The position numbers and the translations under genes were made by a program. Source: Clostridia bacterium (lineage in GTDB: Bacteria; Bacillota; Clostridia; Oscillospirales; Acutalibacteraceae). From it: a DNA stretch of 6,111 nt. Positions 1 through 5,361 of the stretch are shown piece after piece; positions within the stretch are counted from its first letter, which is position 1, and each line of letters begins with the position of its first letter. The notes under the pieces are model-generated. The model ran no database searches and was not told the DNA's origin. It worked only from the letters and a program-made list of their open reading frames with translations. The stretch is taken from the NCBI GenBank assembly GCA_017631745.1, contig JAGBSR010000140.1, forward strand, positions 1 to 6,111. The letters are read 5' to 3'.

Positions 1-2
1 TA

Positions 3-449
3 GAAAAAGATGTGCAGTGCGAACACTATTTTGAAGATGCAACAAACTATTTGTTTGAAAAAATGCTGTTAAATAAACCTTTGACATTAACAGGTGTAGA
101 ACATCCCGACGGCAAATTATCTTTCAAGGATAAATATATTATGTGGGATAACAAGTCTAAAGAATCTCCTGTTAATTTAAAGGATCATATACAGCAGTTC
201 GATAGATATATTAAAACATCAGATAAAGAAGTTGCTGTTTTTATGGTTATTGGACCAGAATTTACTCCGCAAAGTGTTCAAGAGTGTGTTGACTATACAT
301 TGAACAATGATACTCAAATTCTTTTGATTACAGCAGAAGAGTTGAAAACTGTTGCTGAGTTGTGGAATAAAAAACATAGTGGTAGCATTTTTAATTTAGG
401 ATATTTTAAACAGAACGGAAGATTTGATATTAAATTGCTTAATCTTTAA
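3..449 (+). CDS. FokI-like PD-(D/E)XK nuclease domain protein, 3' part only (5' end outside window)
   Basis: The frame is open from base 3 and ends with TAA at 447-449. The first start-like codon is a GTG at 12, with no clear ribosome binding site before it, so I read this as the C-terminal part of a longer protein. Counting from that GTG, P32-D33-G34 is followed by the strand YIMWDNK with D46 and K48, giving the PD...DxK arrangement of the PD-(D/E)XK nuclease superfamily. The following helix (NLKDHIQQFDRYI) and the C-terminal half (a hydrophobic strand, LLITAEEL, then a final helix and strand) match the order seen in the FokI cleavage domain, where PDG, DTK and a helix ending in QRY occur. 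Likely role: DNA-cleaving domain of a type IIS-like restriction enzyme or related defence nuclease. The DNA-recognition part and any methyltransferase would lie to the left. The gene is more A+T-rich than the rest of the window, consistent with horizontal acquisition. Family assignment is from motif recognition, not a search. Confidence 0.72.
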   Translation, partial: EKDVQCEHYFEDATNYLFEKMLLNKPLTLTGVEHPDGKLSFKDKYIMWDNKSKESPVNLKDHIQQFDRYIKTSDKEVAVFMVIGPEFTPQSVQECVDYTLNNDTQILLITAEELKTVAELWNKKHSGSIFNLGYFKQNGRFDIKLLNL

Positions 450-464
450 GAGATTGATTAAAAC

Positions 465-500
465 TAACACGGCGGGATAAAACCTGCCGTGTTATCTTTG
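465..500 (+). terminator. Probable intrinsic terminator of the nuclease gene
   Basis: A 12-bp stem pairs 465-476 with 483-494 (one G-T pair) around the loop ATAAAA and is followed by TCTTTG. It lies 15 bases after the nuclease stop codon. The T-tract is short, so it may be moderate in strength. Confidence 0.65.
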
Positions 501-525
501 GTGTGACGCGTACCAACAAAAGCAT

Positions 526-565
526 AACAAAAAGGCAACCTCGGTTAAAAGGTTGCCTTTGTCGT
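526..565. terminator. Bidirectional terminator between convergent genes
   Basis: A perfect 10-bp stem pairs 531-540 (AAAGGCAACC) with 551-560 (GGTTGCCTTT) around a 10-base loop. On the minus strand the stem runs directly into a U-rich tract (CCTTTTTGTT), so it should end transcription of the SGNH hydrolase gene, whose stop is about 80 bases upstream. On the plus strand it is followed by GTCGTTTTATT, so it can back up the first terminator for the nuclease gene. Confidence 0.75.
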
Positions 566-570
566 TTTAT

Positions 571-627
571 TGTTGCCCTCGCCGGGCAGGCGTTGCTTTT
601 GCTAGCGCCCAAAAGCAACTAAAACGC
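571..627. repeat. G+C-rich palindromic intergenic element
   Basis: A perfect 10-bp inverted repeat pairs 592-601 (GTTGCTTTTG) with 610-619 (CAAAAGCAAC) around an 8-base loop. It is preceded by shorter overlapping palindromes (GCCC 575-578 with GGGC 584-587, or CGCC 580-583 with GGCG 589-592). Neither side has a T-tract, so it is not a standard terminator. The composition differs from the A+T-rich DNA around it. It may be a dispersed REP-like element, but only one copy is visible here, so the repeat call is inference. It lies just past the stop codon of the SGNH gene. Confidence 0.4.
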
Positions 628-638
628 GCTGTCATTTG

Positions 639-1475
639 CTAAAATATAAACGACAATATACCCTTGAAAAATTCGATAATTTTCTGCCAGAATGTAAGAG
701 GAATCTCGATTTCTGGCATATCACTCAAGGGTTTATCAGCCTCGCCTAAACCTAAGTCCTTAAGCACTTTCAGATATTCACTGGCAATAACATAATGGCC
801 GGTTTCGTTGGGGTGAATCTTGTCATCCTGAATGTACTCAATGTGACCCTCAAATGCAGGATATATATCAACTACCACATAAGCACCGTTTCTCTCGACG
901 GCAATATTTGTGATGGCCTCATTTAACAAATCAACAGCACGCTGATAAACTGTGCCGAGAATATCGTCTCTCGGATTATAAAGTGTCTGAACTAAAAGCT
1001 GAGCTTCAGGGTTGATTGCTTTGATCTTGTCAAGAGCAAGACCGAAATCAACATAAAATTCACCGATTGTCTTTTCGATAAGATCATACTTTTTAAATAG
1101 GATAGCATCGATGATCATCTGTTGCATTCCGCCTAAAAGGAAATTGTTACCGCCAATAGATACCGCAATTATGTCTGCATCAGCAACGTCGCTGATAACA
1201 GTTTCCTCCTGAAGTCGGGCATTCAGGTTGTATGTGGTATGACCGCCGATGGCATGGTTTACATAGTCATAGCCGTTAGCTTCGGCAATAATCTTACCAT
1301 AGCCGAGGTCGTACCAGTCAGTATATCCGTTGCCTAAACCGTAGCCCTGCGCAATAGAGTCGCCTAAAAGTACCAGCTTGGTTGTGTCATTTTCTGCGGC
1401 AAAGGCAGGTGCGCAAAGAGTGAATGCCATAACAACTGCCAACAGCAAAGAGAAAAATTTCTGTGCTCTTTTCAT
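639..1475 (-). CDS. Secreted SGNH/GDSL-family hydrolase (esterase/acylhydrolase)
   Basis: A 278-residue exported hydrolase. Residues 1-27 form a classic signal peptide: MKR, a hydrophobic core at 8-20, then APAFA with likely cleavage after A26 or A27. No lipobox is present; C21 lies inside the hydrophobic region. The mature part shows the SGNH blocks in order: GDS at 38-40 (nucleophile S40), G77-G78 in block II, GGNN at 108-111 (oxyanion N110) and DKIHP at 218-222 (catalytic D218 and H221). The family cleaves ester or thioester bonds in lipids, glycans and other substrates; the substrate here cannot be told. After a linker (about 245-260) the protein ends in a hydrophobic, amphipathic tail (FWQKIIEFFKGILSFIF) that could bind membrane or cell wall. 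The ATG start is supported by GGAAGGA at 1484-1490, eight bases upstream. It has its own promoter at 1524-1552, so it is separate from the carrier-protein operon, although it is the next gene on the same strand. Confidence 0.88.
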   Translation of the reverse strand: MKRAQKFFSLLLAVVMAFTLCAPAFAAENDTTKLVLLGDSIAQGYGLGNGYTDWYDLGYGKIIAEANGYDYVNHAIGGHTTYNLNARLQEETVISDVADADIIAVSIGGNNFLLGGMQQMIIDAILFKKYDLIEKTIGEFYVDFGLALDKIKAINPEAQLLVQTLYNPRDDILGTVYQRAVDLLNEAITNIAVERNGAYVVVDIYPAFEGHIEYIQDDKIHPNETGHYVIASEYLKVLKDLGLGEADKPLSDMPEIEIPLTFWQKIIEFFKGILSFIF

Positions 1476-1523
1476 AATTTTCGTCCTTCCGTTAATTAAT
1501 TAGAAACTCATATCTCTAAAGGA

Positions 1524-1552
1524 AGTATATACCAAATTTTTTGTCAAGTCAA
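1524..1552 (-). promoter_or_regulatory. SigA-type promoter of the SGNH hydrolase gene
   Basis: On the minus strand, TTGACT (1547-1552) and TATACT (1524-1529) are separated by exactly 17 bases. Transcription should start near 1517, leaving a leader of about 40 bases before the ATG at 1475. An overlapping TTGACA four bases downstream would give a spacer of only 12-13 bases and is not preferred. Confidence 0.75.
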
Positions 1553-1570
1553 TTAAAATAAATTTTAGAT

Positions 1571-1602
1571 ATAAAAATGCCCTGAGAGTTCATCTCAGGG
1601 CA
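1571..1602 (-). terminator. Intrinsic terminator of the condensation-ligase-carrier operon
   Basis: A perfect 10-bp stem pairs 1578-1587 with 1593-1602 (TGCCCTGAGA / TCTCAGGGCA) with a 5-base loop. On the minus strand it runs into five T residues. It lies 11 bases after the stop codon of the carrier-protein gene and cleanly ends the operon before the SGNH promoter. Confidence 0.9.
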
Positions 1603-1613
1603 CAAAAGAGTTT

Positions 1614-1841
1614 TTAGTCCATATATTTTTCGATGATTGCTACTGCATCTGCAAGTGTTTCGATATTCATAACCTCACGGTCAGGAATCTCAACATCAAA
1701 TTCATCTTCAATTGCAACTGCAATGTTTACAAGTTCAAGTGAATTGAGACCGAGCTCGCTTCTGATGTTTGTTTCAGCACTGAGCATTGAGGGGTCGATG
1801 TCAACATATCTGCAGATTACTTCGATAAGTTTTTCAAGCAT
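1614..1841 (-). CDS. Acyl carrier protein (stand-alone, dedicated)
   Basis: A 75-residue acyl/peptidyl carrier protein, the normal length for a free-standing ACP. The protein is acidic and predicted to be a helical bundle. The attachment site is LGLNSLELV, with S34 as the serine that would carry the 4'-phosphopantetheine arm; the usual Asp of the DSL motif is Asn33. Helix II continues into the acidic IEDEFDVEIPD segment typical of ACPs. The ATG at 1841 has AAAGGAG (1851-1857) nine bases upstream. It is the last gene of a three-gene operon, 39 bases after the ligase stop codon. That position suggests it is the dedicated carrier loaded by the ligase and used by the condensation protein, not the fatty-acid synthase AcpP, which normally sits in a fab cluster. 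A housekeeping role cannot be excluded from sequence alone. Activation needs a phosphopantetheinyl transferase encoded elsewhere. Confidence 0.93.
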   Translation of the reverse strand: MLEKLIEVICRYVDIDPSMLSAETNIRSELGLNSLELVNIAVAIEDEFDVEIPDREVMNIETLADAVAIIEKYMD

Positions 1842-1880
1842 GGGATTTGTCTCCTTTGGTTTGTGATTCTATGACTTAAA

Positions 1881-3650
1881 TTATGCGTTTACTGTGGGCT
1901 TTGTTGCATATGTGTCGATTACCTTCTGACGGATAACCTTTCTTGTGGAGCTCTTTTCAAACTCGCTGAAGGATACATATACGTTCTGTACTTTGCGGTA
2001 TGCGGGCTGACCTTTGTTTGATTCAGCAACGTCTGCTTTAACCTTTGCAAAAATCTGCTCTTCTGTCATACCTGCAAATGCGGGATCTTCTTTTTCAACG
2101 TAAATAGCAGCTGCCATTACGATGTTTTCTTTCTCGCCGAATTTTACAACGTCTTCAAATGCAACAACCTCGTGAGCGTAAAGAAGACATTCCATAATGT
2201 TGCTTTCAACTGTTTCGGGGAAGATGTTTTCGCCGTTGGGAAGAATGATGATGAACTTCTTACGGCCTGTGATGTAAAGCTCGCCGTCTTCGTCGAGTCT
2301 GCCGTAGTCACCTGATCTGAACCAACCGTCTTCTGTGAATGAAGCAGCTGTAGCCTCGGGATCTTTGTAGTAACCCTTTGTGATATTGTCACCCTTGAGA
2401 AGGATTTCACCGATGCCTTCTTCGTCGGGATTGTCAATCTTGAACTGTGCTCTGGGGAAAGCCTTACCTGCTGAGAGAGGCTTCTTTCTGCCGTTGTTGT
2501 GAAGTGTAACTGTGGGTGATGCCTCTGTCATACCGTAACCGCCGATGATGTTGAAGCCGAGCTCGCTGAGGCTCTTGATGTGGTCAGCTCTTGCAGGTGC
2601 GCCACCGCATGACATTGTGGGGAACTGACCGCCGAAGTTTTCAGCAATCTGCTTGAATACGATAGGTCTGATGTCGATGCCTATATCGAGAAGCTTGTTG
2701 CTGATTTTTACCATTTTGCGCATAATGTCAGCCTTGCCTCTTGCTTCAGCCTTAGTCCAGATGCCGTTGTAGATAGCTTCAAGCACAAGGGGTACAACCG
2801 CCATAGCGTTGGGTCTGAACTCGTTGATGTTGGGAAGAATGTTCTTAAGGCTGTCGTTGATATAGATGATACCGTTCATATAGATAGCTGTCATAACACT
2901 GCATGAAAGCTCATATGCGTGGTTCATGGGAAGAATTGACATAGTTGAAAGCTCGGGGCTGAGGAAGTCGATAACACCCTCTACGTTTGAAGCGAAGTTG
3001 TAATGTGAAAGCATAACGCCCTTGTTGGTACCTGTTGTACCTGAGGTGAAGAGAATAGCTGCAAGGTCGTCTTTTTCAACAACTGCATCGATAAATGCTC
3101 TGTTACCCTTTTTGAGCTCTTCACGGCCGATTTCAGCAAGAGCGTCGATTGTCATAAACTTATCCTCGTCGCACTTACCGCTCATAAGGAATACATTCTT
3201 GCATCTGTCGTCGTTTGTAAGGTGAAGCTTTGCGGTATCTATGTAAGTTCTGCTTACGAAAACAGCTTCAGCATCGCCCTTTGTGATAAGCATACTGATA
3301 TCCTTATCAGGAAGCTCTTTGTCGATGGGAACTGCAACACCGCCACCGCAAACGATTGCAAAGAATGCAACAATCCAGTTGTAGGAGTTTTCGCTTACGA
3401 TTGAGATGTGCTTACCGCCAAGACCGAGAGCGTAAAGGCCTGTGCCTACTTCTCTTACCTTGTCGTGGAATTCTTTTACAGTGTAAGCAACGGGCTGCTT
3501 CTTGATTTTTTCAACAACAGCAACGTTGTCACCGAAAGCTTCGCTTCGTGTGAACATATCTTTGATTGTGCCGAGAGGACCCATCATATGAATCTCGTGG
3601 CGGAGCTTTTTAAGAGCTCGGATTTCTTTTTTTGTCAGTTCGATGTGCAT
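1881..3650 (-). CDS. Acyl-AMP ligase / long-chain acyl-CoA (or acyl-ACP) synthetase family protein
   Basis: A 589-residue member of the ANL adenylating superfamily. It should activate a carboxylic acid with ATP to an acyl-adenylate and pass it to a thiol, here probably the neighbouring carrier protein. Visible core motifs: the phosphate-binding loop TSGTTGTNKG at 202-211, PMNHAYE at 241-247, GYGMTE at 371-376, the SGD of the ribose-binding motif at 446-448, the hinge region GRKKFIIILPNGENIFPE at 462-479, and a C-terminal SSTRK with K571 as the likely catalytic lysine. Length and the hinge wording (GRKK...NGENIFPE) resemble long-chain fatty acyl ligases more than amino-acid A domains, so a fatty acid is the favoured substrate. 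There is no fused carrier domain and no signal peptide, so it is a cytoplasmic enzyme. The ATG is set by AGGAG at 3658-3662, eight bases upstream. It lies 54 bases after the condensation gene and 39 bases before the ACP gene. CoA rather than the ACP could be the acceptor. Confidence 0.9.
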   Translation of the reverse strand: MHIELTKKEIRALKKLRHEIHMMGPLGTIKDMFTRSEAFGDNVAVVEKIKKQPVAYTVKEFHDKVREVGTGLYALGLGGKHISIVSENSYNWIVAFFAIVCGGGVAVPIDKELPDKDISMLITKGDAEAVFVSRTYIDTAKLHLTNDDRCKNVFLMSGKCDEDKFMTIDALAEIGREELKKGNRAFIDAVVEKDDLAAILFTSGTTGTNKGVMLSHYNFASNVEGVIDFLSPELSTMSILPMNHAYELSCSVMTAIYMNGIIYINDSLKNILPNINEFRPNAMAVVPLVLEAIYNGIWTKAEARGKADIMRKMVKISNKLLDIGIDIRPIVFKQIAENFGGQFPTMSCGGAPARADHIKSLSELGFNIIGGYGMTEASPTVTLHNNGRKKPLSAGKAFPRAQFKIDNPDEEGIGEILLKGDNITKGYYKDPEATAASFTEDGWFRSGDYGRLDEDGELYITGRKKFIIILPNGENIFPETVESNIMECLLYAHEVVAFEDVVKFGEKENIVMAAAIYVEKEDPAFAGMTEEQIFAKVKADVAESNKGQPAYRKVQNVYVSFSEFEKSSTRKVIRQKVIDTYATKPTVNA

Positions 3651-3677
3651 TTTTGGTTCTCCTAATATCTTTATTTT

Positions 3678-3692
3678 ACAGCCTGTGGCTGT
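3678..3692 (-). other. Small hairpin between the condensation and ligase genes
   Basis: A perfect 6-bp stem (ACAGCC 3678-3683 with GGCTGT 3687-3692) closes a 3-base loop in the 54-base gap between the two genes. On the transcribed strand it is followed by AAAATAAAG rather than T residues, so it is not a terminator. It might stabilise the 3' end of the upstream message or set relative expression; this is inference. Confidence 0.4.
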
Positions 3693-3704
3693 CGGTTCCG
3701 AATT

Positions 3705-5111
3705 TTATTTCTCACACATATCGAGAAGCTCTTTCATTGAAATCTGAGGATTTCTGATACCTGCCATAATAACCTTAATAGCATTTTCGTGAAGGATTTC
3801 AATGTCTTCTTTCTGTGAGAGCTTGATTCTGTACATATAGTTAAGGTTGATACCCTTATCCTTGGGGTCGGGTGAGCAGATAGTGTAAAGAGGAGTGAAG
3901 TATCTGCCCAGGTCGTATGTCTTGAAATCGAATTTGAAATCAAAGTCCATACCCAGTGAGTTAAGATCGATGGGGATGGGAATCCAAGAGAACATCATAC
4001 AAGCGGGACCCTGAATAAGGCTGTAGTTATACATATCTCTTGACATATCACGGGCGGTGATATAGGGATATTCGCTGTGACGGTAGAGATTTGTTCTTAC
4101 TCGTGTGTATTCCTTGAGACCCTCGCTGAAGGTGTAGGTCTCGGGGATAATTGTACGCACCTGAACGGGCTGAACAAGACAACCGCTCATATGCTTTTCT
4201 TTAACAGTGGCACGCTTTGAACAGGTTGCCATCATAAATACGTCATCTGTTCTGTAATTGATAGCAGCACAGTGAGTACGAAGACCGAGCATAAATAAGC
4301 TTTCGGGTGCAATTTTGTTTGTTCTGCAGAAATCGAAAATCTCAGCAGCATCTTCAGGTCCGATGTGACCTGTGATCATATTGCACTTGTCGAGCAAGGG
4401 ATTATATGCAGGGGGTACGCGAAGATCGGGATTTTTCTTTTTCTTCTTGTACTTTTCAAGGAAAGCGGGACCGTGTACACCGGCATAGAAGGGCTCACCG
4501 CCGTATGCGAAATATTCGCGGTAGAACTTCTCATGCTTTTCAGTCTTTTTGGTGTTCTGAAGTCTTGCAAGCTCTTCCTGAATATATTCTTCGTAGGAAG
4601 CGAGACGCTTGGGCATTTCAGTGCCGTTTTTGAGGGCTCTGTAAACCTGAATAAGGTCAACATAAAATACCATAGCACCCATAGCATCCATATTCAGATG
4701 GCTTACATTGAAATAGATGCCGTTGTGGCCTTCTGCATTTTTATAGAAAATAATTCTGAAGTTCTGTCCTTTGTCAAATCTTACAGGTGTCTGAGCATCC
4801 TTTGCAAAGAATTCTTCCTGCTGCTGAGTGCTACGGAAAAACTTGTAGGGAACACTGCTCATTCTGAATTCGGGCAGGAAATACTGCTTGAGTTCTTTGT
4901 CAACTTTGATAAATCTCAGACGAAGTGAGTCGTTTCTCTGAAACTCGATGTTCAATGCCTTTGTCAGAAGCTCAAAATCCATATCCTTGTCAATGCTGAA
5001 GGATGTGGGGATCTGAGATATCTGCTTGCTGAAGGTATATTTGAACATAAGATACATAGTCTGCTGAGACGGTATAAGGTCATATAAAACCTCAGGCACA
5101 TTATTCTTCAT
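3705..5111 (-). CDS. Stand-alone condensation-domain-like acyltransferase
   Basis: A 468-residue protein, about the size of one NRPS condensation (C) domain with nothing fused to it. The N-terminal third has the C-domain-like stretch RNDSLRLRF (59-67). The active-site motif of the family (HHxxxDG) appears as SHLNMDA at 137-143: catalytic His138 and Asp142 are kept, while the first His is Ser and the Gly is Ala. After it come YRALKNG (157-163) and ASYEEYIQEELARL (171-184), matching the C-domain region that usually reads Y.AL..G...Y.dy. A Lys/Glu-rich segment (188-226) links to the C-terminal lobe. The family transfers a thioester-bound acyl group to an amine or alcohol. With the ligase and carrier protein next door, it is probably the transfer step, using acyl-ACP as donor. 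PapA-like or alcohol acyltransferase-type chemistry is a possible alternative. No signal peptide is seen. The ATG has GAAGGA at 5119-5124, seven bases upstream. It is first in the operon, behind a consensus promoter. Confidence 0.78.
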   Translation of the reverse strand: MKNNVPEVLYDLIPSQQTMYLMFKYTFSKQISQIPTSFSIDKDMDFELLTKALNIEFQRNDSLRLRFIKVDKELKQYFLPEFRMSSVPYKFFRSTQQQEEFFAKDAQTPVRFDKGQNFRIIFYKNAEGHNGIYFNVSHLNMDAMGAMVFYVDLIQVYRALKNGTEMPKRLASYEEYIQEELARLQNTKKTEKHEKFYREYFAYGGEPFYAGVHGPAFLEKYKKKKKNPDLRVPPAYNPLLDKCNMITGHIGPEDAAEIFDFCRTNKIAPESLFMLGLRTHCAAINYRTDDVFMMATCSKRATVKEKHMSGCLVQPVQVRTIIPETYTFSEGLKEYTRVRTNLYRHSEYPYITARDMSRDMYNYSLIQGPACMMFSWIPIPIDLNSLGMDFDFKFDFKTYDLGRYFTPLYTICSPDPKDKGINLNYMYRIKLSQKEDIEILHENAIKVIMAGIRNPQISMKELLDMCEK

Positions 5112-5168
5112 GCTTTTATCCTTCTTTCAATTTTTTGGGGGTAATAGTTACCATATTTCAACCATTAT

Positions 5169-5197
5169 ATTATATAGAAATAAACATCAATTGTCAA
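5169..5197 (-). promoter_or_regulatory. Consensus SigA promoter of the three-gene operon
   Basis: On the minus strand a perfect TTGACA (5192-5197) and a perfect TATAAT (5169-5174) are separated by 17 bases. A second TATAAT overlaps at 5164-5169. Transcription should begin near 5162, giving a leader of about 50 bases before the ATG at 5111. Such a full-consensus promoter should be strong unless repressed, and an inverted repeat covers its -35 box. Confidence 0.85.
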
Positions 5198-5215
5198 TGA
5201 TTATTTGACAATTGA
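5187..5215. promoter_or_regulatory. 11-bp inverted repeat over the -35 box (candidate operator)
   Basis: Perfect arms TCAATTGTCAA (5187-5197) and TTGACAATTGA (5205-5215) are separated by 7 bases, a centre-to-centre spacing of 18 bases. The left arm contains the -35 box of the operon promoter, and no T-tract or coding sequence accounts for the symmetry. The geometry fits a dimeric repressor site such as those of TetR- or MarR-type regulators. No regulator gene is present in the window, so the protein involved is unknown. Confidence 0.6.
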
Positions 5216-5311
5216 GGGTGCAAATAAGACACTGTGTAGCATTATTGTTGCACTTAATATGGCACGGGCGGATATGTTGAGTGTTGAGGGAAATAAAACC
5301 TTATGTTAAAG
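5216..5311. other. Intergenic stretch without recognised features
   Basis: These bases lie between the operator-like repeat and the terminator of the transporter gene. I see no convincing open reading frame, ribosome binding site or strong hairpin. A weak, widely spaced GTGCAA/TTGCAC pair (5218-5223 and 5248-5253) could arise by chance. Confidence 0.5.
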
Positions 5312-5313
5312 AC

Positions 5314-5344
5314 AAAAAAACAGACGGAAAATCAATTCCGTCTG
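5314..5344 (-). terminator. Intrinsic terminator of the ABC transporter gene
   Basis: A perfect 9-bp stem pairs 5321-5329 (CAGACGGAA) with 5336-5344 (TTCCGTCTG) around a 6-base loop. On the minus strand it is followed by seven T residues. It starts 17 bases after the stop codon of the ATPase gene and insulates the downstream operon from transporter transcription. Confidence 0.92.
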
Positions 5345-5361
5345 CATAAGCTTTAAGCAGA

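Noticed and set aside
592..619. The 10-bp palindrome as a terminator for the SGNH gene
   Set aside because: It lacks a T-tract on both strands. The hairpin at 531-560 has one on the minus strand and is the better terminator.
3022..3665. Three open frames on the plus strand opposite the 5' part of the ligase gene
   Set aside because: They lie wholly or almost wholly inside a strongly motif-supported gene on the other strand, lack convincing ribosome binding sites and encode low-complexity Ser/Cys/Phe-rich products typical of antisense shadows.
4365..4928. A 187-codon open frame on the plus strand opposite the condensation gene
   Set aside because: Despite its length it has no ribosome binding site or recognisable domain, and its hydrophobic composition follows from reading the real gene backwards. 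The minus-strand frame has the HxxxD motif and a good start.
5140..5152. Small inverted repeat GGTAA-TAG-TTACC in the operon leader, considered as a riboswitch or attenuator piece
   Set aside because: Only 5 bp with a 3-base loop, no T-tract and no alternative pairing partner. The leader of about 50 bases is too short for a known riboswitch class.
5205..5233. A TTGACA on the plus strand that might start a divergent promoter
   Set aside because: No acceptable -10 box lies 16-18 bases downstream, and there is no plus-strand gene to the right. The hexamer is explained as the second arm of the inverted repeat.
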